From Diphasiastrum complanatum (taxonomy: Eukaryota > Streptophyta > Lycopodiopsida > Lycopodiales > Lycopodiaceae), in contig CM055113.1 in assembly GCA_029204225.1 (NCBI GenBank), positions 28,747,252-28,811,251 on the forward strand: DNA of 64,000 nt, given 5' to 3'. Below, piece by piece: positions 46,427-59,035 of the stretch. The position numbers were made by a program, and so were the translations under genes. A model generated the notes under the pieces. It worked only from the letters and a program-made list of their open reading frames with translations. It made no database searches and was not told the DNA's origin. Position 1 is the first letter of the stretch, and each line of letters opens with the position of its first letter.

Positions 46427-49400
46427 ATAATATCCCATGTATAACATAAGCAGATAAATTCACACATAAATGGATGGACTATTGCCTATTATGATAAATA
46501 TATGTGATACATAGACTTAAATATCAATTCATACAAAAAAATGGAATAAATGACGGCCTAAAAAAACCGTCATCTATTCTGGTTTATATGACAGTTTTTC
46601 AGAAGCTGTCATTTATGCCAAAAAAATACATTTTTTTGAAATTTTATGGCTTCATGTGTAGATAGTTGGGCAAATAAAAGTCGTTAGACGAATATGATAG
46701 TATAACATGCCTTTAAATTGATATAAGCATGTCCTATATTATTTGATACACATCGATGATATGTATTAGTGTTGAATCGACAATATAGAATACATCGATA
46801 GTTATAATATCACATGGATTACTGCCTATTATGATAAGTATATGTGATACCTAGACTTAAATATCAATTCATGCAATAACTAGAATAAATGACGGCCTAG
46901 AAACACTGTCATTTATTCTGGTTTATATGACAGTTTTTCAGAAGCCATCATACACCTCGATGATATGTGTTAGTGTTGAATCCGACAATAAAGAACACGT
47001 CGATAGGTATAATATCCCATGTAAAACCCAAGTAGGTAAATTTAAACATGAGTGAATGGATTACTACCTATTATGATCAGTATATCTGAGACATAGACTT
47101 AAATATAAATTCATGCAAAAAATGGAATAAATGACGGCCTAGAAAACCGTCATTTATTCTAGTTTATATGACAATTTTTCAGAAGCTGTCATTTAAGCCA
47201 AAAATTATATTTTTTTGAAGTTTTATGGCTTCATGTGTAGATAAGTGGCCAAATAAAAACTGTTAGATGAATATGATAGTATAACATGCCTTTAAATTGA
47301 TATAGATGAATGCCATACATTGATTGAGACACGTCGATGATATGTATTAGTGTTGAACTGACAATATTATACACATCGATAGTTATAATATCCCATGTAT
47401 AATCCAAGTAGGTAAATTTACACATGAATGGATGAATTACTGCCTATTATGATAAGTCTATGTGATACGTAGACTTGAATATCAATTTATGCAGTAATTA
47501 CAATTTTTCTGAAGTTTTATAACTCCATGTGTAGATAAGTGGGCAAATAAAAATTGTTTAATGATATGTATTGGTGTTGAATCTGACAGTTTAGAACATG
47601 TGGATAGGTATAATATCCCATGCATAACCCAAGTAGGTAAATTTACTCATGAATGGATGGACTACTGTCTATTGTGATAAATAGACTTATATATCAATTC
47701 ATGCAAAAAAATGGATTAAATGACGGCCTAGAAAAATCATCATTTATTCTGGTTCATATGACAGTTTTTCAGAAGCCGTCATTTATGCCAAAAATTTCGT
47801 TTCTTTAAGTTTTATGGCTTAATGTTGAATCCGACAATATGGAACACATTGATAGGTATAATATCTGATGTTTAACCCAAGTAGGTATATCTACACATGA
47901 ATGGATGAATTATTGCTTATTATGATAAATATATTTGATACTTAGACTTAAATATCAACTCTTGCAAAAAATAGAATAAATGACGGCCCAGAAAATCGTC
48001 ATTTATTCTAGTTTATACGACAATTTTTCAAAAGCCGTCATTTATGCCAAAAATTACATTTTTTTAAAGTTTTATGGCTTCATGTGTAGATAAAAAAAAA
48101 AAAATTAGATGGATATGATAGTATAACATGCCTTTAAATTGATAAAAGTGTGTCACATATTGTTTGATACACATCCATTATATGTCTTGATATTGAATCT
48201 GACAATATAGAACACGTGGATAGGTATAATATCCCATGCATAAGCCAAGTAGGTAAATTTACACATGAATGGATGGATTACTGCCTATTGTGATAAATAT
48301 ATGTGATAGAAGACTTATATATCAATTCATGCAAAAAATTGGATCAAACGACGGCCTAGAAAAACCGTCATTTAATCTGGTTTACATGACAGTTTTTGAA
48401 AAGCCGTCCGTCATTTATGCCAAAAATAACGTTTTTTTTAAGTTTTATGGCTTAATGGGTAGATAAATGGGCAAATAAAAGTAGTTAGATGGATATGATA
48501 GTATAACATGCCCTTAAATTGATATAAGTGTGTCATATATTGTTTGATACACGTCAATGATATCTATTAGTGTTGAATCCGACAATATATAACACATCGA
48601 TAGGTCAAATATCCCATGTATAACCCAAGTAGTAAATTTACACATGAATGGATGGATTAATGTCTATTATGATAAGTATATGTGAGACATAGGCTTAAAT
48701 ATCAATTCATGCAAAAAATGAAATAATGATGGCCTAGAAAACCGTCATTTCTGCTGCTTTACATGATAGTTTTTCAAAAGCCATCATTTATGCCAAAAAT
48801 TACATTTTTTTGAAGTTTTATGGCTTCATGTGTAGATAAGTGGGCAAATAAAAGTTGTTAGACAAATAAGATAGCATTACATGCTTTTAAATTGGTATAA
48901 GTGGGTCATATATTGTTTCATACACGTCGATGATATGTATTAGTGTTGAACAGACAATATAGAACACGTCGATAGGTATAATATCCCATGTATAACCCAC
49001 GTAGGTATGTTCACACATGAATGGATGAATTATCGCATATTATAATAAATATATCTGATACATAGACTTAAATATCAATTCATGCAAAAAATGGAATAAA
49101 TGATGGCCTAGAAAATCGTCATTTATTTTGGCTTATATGACAGATTTTCAGAAGCCGTCATTTATGCCAAAAATTACATTTTTTTGAAGTTTATAGCTTC
49201 ATGTGTAGATGAGTGGGCAAATAAAAATTATTAGATGGATATCAAAACATGAAATAAATGATGGCCTAGAAAACCGTCATTTATGCTGGTTTTAAGGACT
49301 GTTTTTCAGAAGCCATCATTTATGCTAAGAATTACATTTTTTTGAATTTTTATGGCTTCATGGGCGATGATGATATGTATTAGTGTTGAATCGACAATAT

Positions 49401-50316
49401 AGAACATGTCGATAGGTATAATATCTCATCTACAATCCAAGTAGGTATATTTACACATGAATGGATGAATTATTGCTTATTATAATAAATATATCTAATA
49501 CATAGACTTATCAATTCATGCAAAAAATAGAATAAATGACGGCCTAGAAAACCGTCATTATTCTGGTTTATATGACAGTTTTTCAGAAGCCGTCATTTAT
49601 GCCAAAAATTACTTTTTTTTGAAGTTTATAGCTTCATGTGTAGATGAGTGGGCAAATAAAAATTGTTAGATGGATATGATAGTATAACATGCCTTTAAAT
49701 TGATATAAGTGTGTCATATATTATTTGATACACGTCGATGATATGTACTGGTGTTGAATTCGACAATATAGAACACGTCAATAGGTATAATATCCCATGT
49801 ATATCCCAAGTAGGTATATTTACACATGGATGGATGAATTATTGCTTATTATGATAAATATATTTGATACATAGACTTAAATATCAATTCATGCAAAAAA
49901 TGAAATAGATGACGGCCTAGAAAACCGTCATTTATTCTGGTTTATATGATAGTTTTTCAGAGGCCATCATTTAAGCCAAAAATTACGTTCTTTAAAGTTT
50001 TACGACTTAATGTGTAAATAAGTGGGCAAATAAAAGTAGTTAGATGGATCTAATAGTATAATATGTCTTTAAATTGATATAAATGTGTCATATATTTTTT
50101 GATACACGTCGATGATATGTATTAGTGTTGAATCCGACAATTTAGAACACGTCGACATGTATAATATCCCATGTATAACCCAAGTAGGTAAATTAACACA
50201 TGAATGGGTAAATTATTGCCTATTATGATAACTATATGTGATACATAGACTTAAATATAAATTCATGCAAAAGGTGGAATAAATGACGGCCTAGAAAACC
50301 GTCATTTATTCTAGTT
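46427..50316. repeat. CACTA-2 repeat array, right part, about 373-bp monomer
   Basis: At least ten full or partial monomers. AAATGACGGCCTAGAAAACCGTCATTT-type hairpins start near 46548, 46886, 47129, 47718, 47978, 48345, 48725, 49098, 49534, 49908 and 50281, with full-length spacing of 366-374. Each unit has a second motif, CAGAAGCCGTCATTTATGCC, and the block GATATGTATTAGTGTTGAA. The array ends abruptly at about 50316. Confidence 0.88.
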
Positions 50317-50763
50317 CTCAACTTGACAAAGTGGCTTTTTCACCTTTTTACCGCAAATCTGCTAGGTTAACTGTCTGTTGACAAATCTCTGACACAAACC
50401 TCAGAATCTCTCCATGGCTCATTGACAATGTGATTAGCTTCCTTCCTGTCCTTACGACATCCAAAACGGTGCACAAACAGCGAAGAAATCACCAGTTATA
50501 TATAAAAACCGTAACCCCAAGTCCGGTTTCAATTTTCAACTGGCTTCAAAATTGTCAATTTTTTACCAAATTTTTCCCTGTCTGATGCTATGCACAGGCT
50601 AATAACCCCTCTGCTGAGCTTAGCAATCCTCTATAAATTAGAAACCATGCACCAGTGCTTCTCTTTCTGTCTTCAACCCGCCGTAAAACCCCGAACTCTC
50701 AGAAGACAGTTCTCCTGAAGCTCTCTTCAACGGCGACACTGTACTGTGTACACTCCCTGTACG
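50317..50763. other. Unassigned non-coding sequence
   Basis: No protein motif. It lies left of a minus-strand primer-site motif and may be the leader of a truncated LTR element. Confidence 0.35.
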
Positions 50764-50775
50764 GCTCTGATACCA
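50764..50775 (-). other. Primer-site-like motif
   Basis: GCTCTGATACCA, complement of TGGTATCAGAGC. The following bases (ACTTAGAATTTGC) do not begin with TG, so the adjacent LTR (about 50776-51050) is not certain. Confidence 0.45.
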
Positions 50776-51311
<536 letters not shown>

Positions 51312-51551
51312 GTTGAAAATAGTACACAAATGCCTGAAAATATTTTGTACTAATAAATGATTCTGGAATTGAAGCTTGTTTTAGAAAAAATGTCATGCTA
51401 ATGAATATCATCATGAGAGAGAGATAGCTTAAAAATTTTCAAATAAACACCAACATGCAATTTAAAAACACAAACACACACAACACTTGCCATGTAGCTT
51501 GCAGCATAATGAAACGATATGATGGTGATCATCCACAACCATTGGAAATAG

Positions 51552-52207
51552 CTATATTGTTAACAATTCATCATATGGATACTCTTTAAATAACTCACTC
51601 CTTGCATCTATGTCCTTGGTGGCCATTGTTGCTACAAACCCATAGTCACATGGATTTGTACTATTTTGAGATCTCCAAGGTTTGAGAAATAAACATATTC
51701 CCACTTGACGTTTGTCAAGGCCTTATTGAAAATTGAGCTATTAATGTAACCTGCTACATTTCCCTCTTCCACATCTCCCATGATTATTCGAAGCTCACTT
51801 TCAGGAACATCTCGCATATCATTTTCAACTAGGGCATAAGTTTTCATTCTCGGATAAAAGGCACATAATTGTTTCCACTGTTGAAGTTTATATCGAGGTC
51901 CACCATAAGGAAACAATATATCATCTTTATGTAGATTTTCTAATACAAACAAGCCCTCACCAGCAATGTCATTTATTCCAAAAAATTTTTACTATATATA
52001 TGTTTTTTCATAGTACTCAAATGCTACATCCATGGGAATTGGCAATTTGTCTTTCCAAAGTCCATTGGAAGTAGGATCAAAATCAATAATTCTCCGTCTT
52101 TCCAAAGAAGGAGAAATATTTGGATGCACATTTGACTATTCCTTGACATTGCTTTTTATCTTTTGAAGATAAGCTGACGACATCTGATCAAAAATCTCTC
52201 ATGTTAT
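51552..52207 (-). pseudogene. SET-domain-like gene fragment
   Basis: The minus strand reads FDQMSSAYLQKIKSNV, DFDPTSNGLWKDKLPIP, then AGEGLFVLENLHKDDILFPY, YALVENDMRDVP, GDVEEGNVAGYINSSIF and NVKWEYVYF. After a frameshift near 51655 it reads ATMATKDIDARSELFKEYP. The order GxGLF, GNxAxxINxS, xNVxW and (A)TxDIxxxxELxxxY is that of SET methyltransferase domains. Stops near 52137 and 51995 and the frameshift indicate decay. A plausible acceptor (TTTTTAG) precedes it at 52208, linking it to the CPCxxC exon at 52341-52600. No pre-SET or post-SET cysteines are seen. Distant similarity judged by eye; enzymatic activity is unlikely in this copy. Confidence 0.5.
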
Positions 52208-52340
52208 CTAAAAAGTGTTATGTGCAAAGCTTAGGTAATAATAAAATATTATTCATAATTTGTAAACTAGAAAGTGTTTAAAAGCACATCAAATATGTCT
52301 TTTGGTGAAACATTTTATGTATATTTTCTATGAGTTTTAC

Positions 52341-52600
52341 CTTTTTTTCCTTCTCCATTTGTGGATTGAGAAAGGGCTCTAGTCAATTTAAGATCAAGTG
52401 TCACTCAACCTCGTCTAAACTCTTCATATGACATCCCAAACAATCACGACAAGGACAGGACACATATTTCATACCACATGTTGTAGCTTCATGCTTGGAT
52501 TGGTTCAAAAGTTCCTGAACCCTATCTGCTTTCATCAATATATCATCCATGTCATCAGGTATTGCATGCAATTGAATACAATGATTAGTTTGCTAGTGCG
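52341..52600 (-). pseudogene. CPCxxC exon, resembling Transpos_assoc domain of CACTA genes
   Basis: The minus strand reads DDMDDILMKADRVQELLNQS, then MKYVSCPCRDCLGCHMKSLD and EVE-stop-HLILN. The CPCxxC ... EVxxHL arrangement is that of the transposase-associated domain at the start of many plant CACTA TNP2-type proteins. GTAAAAC at the left edge fits a splice donor, with a 130-bp intron to the SET-like exon. One in-frame stop. The fused arrangement is inference; the two pieces could be unrelated neighbours. Confidence 0.4.
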
Positions 52601-53759
52601 CAAAAATCAATTTTGAATTCATAAAATAAGTAATGAATATATTAGTATTGCTTCAAGCAATATATCAAAGTACACTAGCAAGTTATTTTCAAAATTCGGA
52701 CTGTAGACTTTGTCAAATCCATCTATTTAGTGCTAAAGATATGATCAAATTACCCAATACATTATAGTGAATATTGATTATTTTACAATTAGGATAGATG
52801 TCGTAGTGTTAGCAAAAGCTCATTGCTAAGTCATTTCACAAAAGTACGATACACATAATTCATTAAGCTTATTATAATATTTAGAGAATTCAAAAGACTA
52901 ATAACTGGTAGAATATTTATAAGATTCCAAATCTTAAGCTTTATAACACCCATTATACATCATTCATCAAGCTTACTAAATTTTCAAAGAATATTTATTA
53001 AGCTTAATCTAGATGTTTGCTATTCAATGGACATCTAATGAAATCAAACGAATAGTGAAGAGATCAATTTTCCATATTCCAATTGTGCAAACCCAATCTT
53101 ACAGTTTTTCATGCACACAAGAAGAGCTTGGTCAAAAAGTACGTTTTATGAAAAACCTAATCCATAGAACGTTGGAAAATGAGACAACTAAGAAGTACCA
53201 GCAATTTAGAAACTTGCATGGGCTTCTTATCAATCATTAAAATAGAAAAGTCAAACCCCTCAAAAAAAAGAAAAAAAAAGATGTAAATTAGCATATGAAT
53301 AGAATAACAGCGCTGTGTATCAAATGGATAATATTTTGTGCAAATGGGAACTTTAAGGAATATTCTAGAAATCTTGCTAAAAATGGAATTTTCTAAAACC
53401 CATTTTGAAAAACAAAGGCTTATAGTATCAGGTCTATCACTGAACAAGACAAATCCTTACCAAATTTGTACCAAAATTTTCAATTATGCAAAAAAATGGA
53501 ATAGTGAAAATTTTTACTATATTTGAAAAATATTAATATTTAATAAGAACCAAATACTCATGATGTATTCAAATTTATTCAAATCCACACAAATAATAGT
53601 AAGAAAAATCTCTCCATCTTTTCCAAGAACATAAAGAGAGGAATCAACAGTGCTACGAACATAACCCCTGCCCAAAAACGACAATATAAATTGAAGAAAA
53701 ACTCAAAATATAGAGTTTAGGGTAAAAGTGGGATAAATATTATAGTGGGTAGTCGGGTA
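52601..53759. other. No recognised gene, AT-rich
   Basis: Short frames only and no conserved motif. Any upstream exons of the CPCxxC gene would be expected here, but I cannot identify them. Confidence 0.4.
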
Positions 53760-54740
53760 TCATCAAAGTTGTAGTCTATAAATGTAGTGGATTAGGTCTG
53801 TATCGGGTTCAAAAACCTAGGACCACCCACGTCTAGAAATCTAAACGATTTCGACCAATTCTAGGACCAGACACCAATTGTCCTCAAAGCCCTTTTCTGA
53901 GTCAAATTTCAAACAGAGATTTCGGGCTACCTGTAGGCCCGTTCGACATCCTGTCTATTCCCATAGATTCCCCTCAATGTCTCACACTGGTCGGAACAGA
54001 GACTATGAGAAACCGACGTCATTAAAAAAAAATGGATTGTTTGATGGAAAATTGCCAAACTAGGTCATTTCCATTGCCTAAAAGCTTTCTCCCCTAGACA
54101 AAAGCTCATATACACCAAATGATGTCAGAATTGGATATGAATGGATCTAGCAGGACCGTATCAGGTTCACAAACCTAGGACCACCCCTGGTCTGTGGAAT
54201 TCAAGTAATTTCAACCAATTCAGGGACCGAATGGGCCAATTGACCCCGAAGCCTTTCTCTGGGCTGAACTTCAAACAGAGGTCTCAAGCTACCAGTATGC
54301 CCGTTCTCTGACAGTTCCCATATGTTCCCCTCGAGGTTGCCCACTAGCTGGAAGAGATAGCATGAGAAACCGACACCGTCTGTAGAAAATGGACCGTGTA
54401 ACGAAAAGTTGCCAAACTAGGTCATTTCCATTGCCCTAAAAGCGTTCTCTTCGGGACGAAAGCTCATATTGACCAAATGATGTCGAAATTGGGCATGGAT
54501 GGATCCATTAGTTCCATATCAGGTTCAAGAACCTGTGGCCACCCCTCGTATGGAAATCCAAGAGATTTTGGGCAATTCCGACCAGCCAATTGTCCCCGAG
54601 GCTCTTTTCCATGCGAACTTCAAACAAAGGTTTCAGACCATCTGTATGCCCATTAGGTTCCCAGAGGTTCCCCTCAATGTTGCCCACTGGTAGGAATAGA
54701 CAACATGAGAAACAGACGCCGTTCAGAGAAAATGGGACAT
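53760..54740 (-). repeat. 355-bp satellite, inverted array, about three copies
   Basis: The complement of the 31073-33200 monomer: CCAAACTAGGTCATTTCCATTG, CCAATTGNCCCCGA(G/A)G and AACCTAGGACCACCC blocks recur near 53815-54060, 54170-54425 and 54525-54740. Frames read through it are artefacts. Confidence 0.8.
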
Positions 54741-55125
54741 CAAATATGAATCCACATGTGATTTTGCCATAGAACAAGCCACTCTTGGCTTGATCTCCTT
54801 GACCGTAATAGACATAGATATGAAATTGGTATCATCCAACTTCATATGCCATACTTCCTCCTTGGAAACACAAGTCATCAATGCAACATCACAAATACTT
54901 GCATTCTCTTGTAAATCTAGCTTGAAAATGCCACCATACCTTGATCCACTTGGTAGGATCTCATCAGCTTTCTTAATAAAACAATATTGACATTGAATTC
55001 CACTTCAAAACCATCATCAAACAACTTTCCAACACTAATCACATTCTTTGTGAGATTAGGAACATAAAGTACATTGGAAAGTGATAACCTCATAGAAGAT
55101 GCAAGATTCAAGGGCAAATTCCAAC
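54741..55125 (-). pseudogene. Copia protease/pre-integrase fragment
   Basis: The minus strand reads LSNVLYVPNLTKNVISVGKL, FDDGFEVEF, and after a frame change ASICDVALMTCVSKEEVWHM with KLDD. This is the segment between the copia protease and the integrase zinc site. The zinc site itself is absent. Non-functional. Confidence 0.7.
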
Positions 55126-55369
55126 TCCCCTTGTAGAATAGGTCGAGTTTGAGTTAGGTAGATCAAGTTCCATTGACATGCAAAAAGTCTAGTTGATCAA
55201 ATATGACATGCAATTATGTCTAGATAGTCTAAAATGACATGCATGTAAAATTAGACATAAAAATGGTCTAGTATGGTCTTGTAGGAACTCGAGCCACCAA
55301 GTCAACACTCTATAAGTATACTTGGATTGATAAAGCTTCTTTGAAGCTTCCCAAGCCTCACGTGATGAA
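55126..55369. other. Dispersed repeat with GACATGCA motifs
   Basis: GAGTTTGAGTTAGGTAGAT followed by several GACATGCA motifs matches 17405-17480 in the same orientation. It sits between two copia fragments. Confidence 0.5.
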
Positions 55370-55683
55370 GTTCACTTACCCACTTCCTTGAGAAGTTCAT
55401 AGGTAACATTCATCTTAATCATATGTAGAGCTCTTTTGGCTCTCTTGTCATACCTCAGTTGTTCTTGTTGTGTTGTTGGCCTCTCCTCCAAACCTACAAC
55501 AATATCCAAAACATCATTCATCTCAAGAAGAGATTCCATCCTCACTTTCCACAATGAATAGTTGCTTGAGGTAAGCCTATCATTGCCTTCCAACATGTAT
55601 CCACTTGATGTAGCCATGTTGCAATGGCCCGACCTTTCTCTTTCAACTTGTTTCAATGGACAAAGCACTCTTTTGGAATACAA
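55370..55683 (-). pseudogene. Copia gag N-terminus, E12 relative
   Basis: From about 55619 the minus strand reads MATSSGYMLEGNDRLTSSNY, SLWKVRMESLLEMNDVLDIV and RALHMIKMNVTYELLKEVGK, closely parallel to E12 Gag residues 1-85. A stop follows EVGK, then a diverged SSREAWEASKKLYQSKY. No zinc knuckle. Truncated copy of the E12 lineage. Confidence 0.82.
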
Positions 55684-56059
55684 AAAATGTTTTCAAAAAG
55701 AAATCACAAAGATATGGAACCTCTCAATTCTCTTCTACCACTTATATCAAGCAAATCAATACATAGAATAGTGAAATCTTGATCAACCTATGATCTATCC
55801 TAATGACTCTTGTCACTTCCTAAGATTGAAACCAACTCAAATGAAGTTTAGTAACCTCACAAACTAGAGATTCAATCAAAATTAGGGTTTTGACAAAATC
55901 AGTGTTTAGTAAAAGTTCCAATTGTAAGGCCGCTTCAAATCTTTTTGATCTGACACATAGCTGAGGGTCGTATTCCAAGATGCCAACGGTATGCCGTCGG
56001 GATCATTCGGTCTGGGATGCCAGCGGTATGTTGTCAGGACCATTCAGTCCAAAAACTGG
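55684..56059. other. Copia leader remnant or unassigned
   Basis: Upstream of the minus-strand gag start, so probably leader sequence. No primer site or LTR edge found. Confidence 0.35.
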
Positions 56060-56500
56060 TTGTCGTCATATCTGTTGTAGCTTGTGGCTCTGAGTGTTCC
56101 ATGCATGAATGTGAATTGGTTAAGCTCTTGGGGAACGGGCTCTAACTTGTTGGCTGAGTTGGATGGCTTGCTTGGGCGGAAATTACTTATTTATGGTTGT
56201 TTAGTTTGGCGTGGTGCTAGGTTGGCTTCCAACACTTGTGATGAAGCTTTGAATTGGTTAAGTTTGATGTAAGTCAGATGACTTGCTTGGAATGGATGTT
56301 ACTCGTTTGTAATGAAGTTTCAAGTTGGTTGAGTTTGATGTAAGTTGGGAGGCTTGCTTGGAGGAAAGTTACCCATGTCGGGACCCCAAATCTGGCATGG
56401 CGCCAGGTTGGACCTCAATTTTGTTTCCAAAACTTCAAGTTATTCAAGTCTGATCTTTGTTGGCGAGTTGGCTGCTTGTATGTCAAGTGGGTTCGGACGA
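56060..56500 (+). repeat. Degenerate tandem repeat with TTGGTTAAG/GGCTTGCTTGG motifs
   Basis: GAATTGGTTAAG, GTTGG(A/G)(T/A)GGCTTGCTTGG and GTTACxC blocks recur at about 100-130 base spacing (near 56115, 56250, 56325). The frames crossing it have no domain. Confidence 0.5.
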
Positions 56501-56699
56501 CAAGTGTTGAAAGCCAGGAATCTAAGTCGTGGTTCTCAGCTCCCTTTGGGATGTCTGCACTACAATACTTTTGGGATTATACCTTAGATGATGTGACCGT
56601 TGCCTTACCTCAAGTCCAACGAGAACCTGACTCGAATGACCTACATGATAATTCTTGTTCATATGAAGGTCCTACAACCTCTAGATCTAGCCAATTCTA

Positions 56700-56960
56700 G
56701 GGAAGATGAGAAATTAGTTTATGTAGGTTAACAGCTTACGACTGAAGAACTATCTTATCTAAGAGATCTCCTACGTGAACATCGTGATTGTTTTGCATGG
56801 TCCTACAAGGATCTCAAGGAAATACCACCTGAAGTAGTGCAGCACACCATTCCGTTGGTCGATGGTGTTGAGTTGACCTTATCACTGCAACCCACACTGA
56901 GCTTATTGGACAAGAGTTGGAAAAGCTACTTGATGCTAGATTTATATATGAAATATAACT
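56700..56960 (+). pseudogene. Ty3/gypsy RT N-terminal scrap
   Basis: The plus frame reads LTTEELSYLRDLLREHRDCF, AWSYKDLKEIPPEVVQHTIP and LVDGVELTL. A frame change leads to ELEKLLDARFIYE. This is the start of plant gypsy RT (FAWSYxDMxGI, HxLxV, LLxAGFI). Catalytic motifs are missing; stops on both sides. Confidence 0.65.
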
Positions 56961-58430
56961 ATAATTACTTTATAGTTATTTTTCTCTCTCCTACATGGCA
57001 TTTCTTATAGGGCCTTCTTTGGGCCCATATTTTCTCTAATGACTATCCACTCTGCTTTAGACGTTATTTGGTAACCCTCAACAATTGATTCGACTCTGTG
57101 TCGACAATACGTGTATTTTTGTAAACAAGCTCAATACCTACGACATTGTCTTGACAATGCGAGTAAAACTACAAAGTAGTTTCACATTACAAAATGATTT
57201 CAAGATGAAATCTAACACAATTAACATATAACCTTGTGTGATACTTCATTTTTTAGGACAAAAATGTTCTTAAGGGGTGGAGTATATTATATCTATGCTC
57301 AAAATACTGTGGTCATGCTAGGGCTAATTGATTGCAGTTAACCAAGGACATAGAGTAGATGGATATCCATGTTTTTGGGACTTTGGCCCTAAGTTCAGGA
57401 CCCAAGAGCGGGTTATTTCTTAGGACCATTAGAATGACATGCATGGGGAGTCAATAATTCCATAGCACACTTTAAGAATATGGCTTGGATTGTGGCTATA
57501 TAAGAGTGGGTGATGACATCATTCATATAGTTGGATTAGTCCTGCCATTAGGCTTGATGAGTGAAAGCCCAAAAAACTCTCTTGCTTATAAGATTAAGAC
57601 TATGGCACTATGGAATGACATAGTATTCATGTTAAGATTCAATCTTGTGGTAGACTTTATTGGGGGTATATGTGGCATAACCCTTAATTCAAAGTCATTT
57701 CATTAATGAAGTCTTCAATTCTCAATCAATGTCCTCCACACATGTGAAGAGAATCTATGATATTTGGAACTCGCTCAATGATGTCGGCCATTAACTCATG
57801 TCAAATCTCAATGGCTTAGCTCCAACAAATTTGGGTCAACAAATGGCCTTAGAATGCCTTGCCAAAATCTTGACAAGAATCAATTTTTTACTTCAATTGT
57901 TAATTTATCTTCCATTCAATGCACATTTTTTATTATTAATGAACAATTTTGATCATCGTCCACACTTCAGATTCACATTGTCAATGCTATTGAGTTGTAA
58001 TAAACTCTTTTATTAGTGGCATAGTCATGAATATTTTAGACCTCCACTGATTTTCTTCCAAGGCCTTATTTTTGTTATATGTGAGTAAATGTTGTCCACT
58101 CAAGGTGGAAAGATTTTTAAGGCATTGCGTTTCATGCATTGTTACTTGGACCAAAGTTTGAAGGTTTCCATAGTTAAGAAAACGCAGTTTAAACACCTGA
58201 TCGAATCAATCACCACAACACAACATCAAGTGCAACAAGACAAGACAACATAATTGCTCTTCACAGACTGTATTTCCAACTAATTAGTAAGTACAAAGAT
58301 AAAGTTGCTTAAAAGCACTCAAAGGGCTCGTAAAAGAAAGACGGCCCGATAATTCTAGAACTAAGCACACGTGGTGTCGTTGAAATAAGAAAGCACTGTA
58401 GAAGTCGGTCATTGCTATTTTAACTCTCTC
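56961..58430. other. No recognised gene; possible LTRs
   Basis: No conserved protein. TTAAGGGGTGGAGTATATTATA near 57275 looks like a polypurine tract followed by an LTR start, which would suit the gypsy scrap to the left. TCTCTCCCTC near 58428 (complement) could be the purine tract of the RNase H fragment to the right. Neither LTR could be delimited. Confidence 0.3.
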
Positions 58431-58516
58431 CCTCAATGATCAACGTCTCTCTTTATTTTAGAGTATACTCTATTCATGGAACATACCTCCATGATAGTAT
58501 TACAAGTAGAGGCTTT

Positions 58517-59035
58517 TTACATAACCAGATCTAAGCCAAGTTTGGCTCTAAAAGTCTCAAACTTTTCTTTACTTAAAGCTTTTGTAAATATATCAGCAAC
58601 TTGTAACAACGTAGAACAATGTACGATACTTATATCTTCAAATTTTAGCTTCTCACGCACAAAGTGATATTTTACCTCAATATGTTTTGTTCTTGCGTGA
58701 AAGACAAGATTCTTAGCCAATTGTATTCCACTTTGACTGTCACAGAAAATAATAGTAGGGTTTACCTGCTTCATGCCAATCTCACATAACAACTTACGTA
58801 GCCAAATAGCTTCCTGGGTAGCAGAACTTAACGCTTTATATTCGGCTTCTGTAGAAGAAAGAGAAATAGTATCTTGCTTCTTGCTAGACCATGAAAAACA
58901 GCTGCTAGCAAAATTGAAGGCATAACCTGTTGTTGACTTTCTATCATCTATACGTCTTGCCCAATCAGCATCAACATAACCTTGCAACTTAGGTAAAACA
59001 CTTTGTCTTTTGTGGATTAGGCCAAGGATTTTTGG
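58517..59035 (-). pseudogene. Copia RNase H fragment
   Basis: The minus strand reads QGYVDADWARRIDDRKSTTG, YAFNFASSCFSWSSKKQDT, SLSSTEAEYKALSSATQEA, FCDSQSGIQLAKNLVFHART, KHIEVKYHFVREKL and LLQVADIFTKALSKEKFE. This is a whole copia RNase H with YVDADW, the STEAEY Glu and the CDSQS Asp present in one frame of 156 codons. The RT upstream is missing: at about 59035 the sequence changes to an E2-like leader. It has no start of its own, so it is a fragment despite the clean frame. Confidence 0.85.

Larger units (their letters stand above)
38347..50316 (+). mobile_element. CACTA-2: CACTA terminus with giant subterminal repeat zone, split by E12
   Basis: Begins CACTACAAGAAAA, the canonical plant CACTA terminus. 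It continues as AAATGACGG/CCGTCATTT-type inverted motifs in a tandem unit of about 373 bp up to about 50316. E12 is inserted at 39991-46421. No transposase lies inside the zone and no opposite terminus (TTTTCTTGTAGTG) was found. The array may therefore be an expanded subterminal region or a satellite derived from one. Confidence 0.65.

Noticed and set aside
46427-50316. Regularly spaced inverted repeats that might suggest a CRISPR array
   Set aside because: Repeat unit is about 373 bp and nearly all of it is conserved between copies; there are no unique spacers of uniform short length and no cas genes. It is a CACTA-related tandem array.
53878-54772. Plus- and minus-strand frames
   Set aside because: Same satellite in inverted orientation.
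58517-58987. Clean 156-codon RNase H frame considered as a stand-alone gene
   Set aside because: It begins in mid-domain relative to copia pol and is flanked by element debris; lack of stops in a short frame is not evidence of function.
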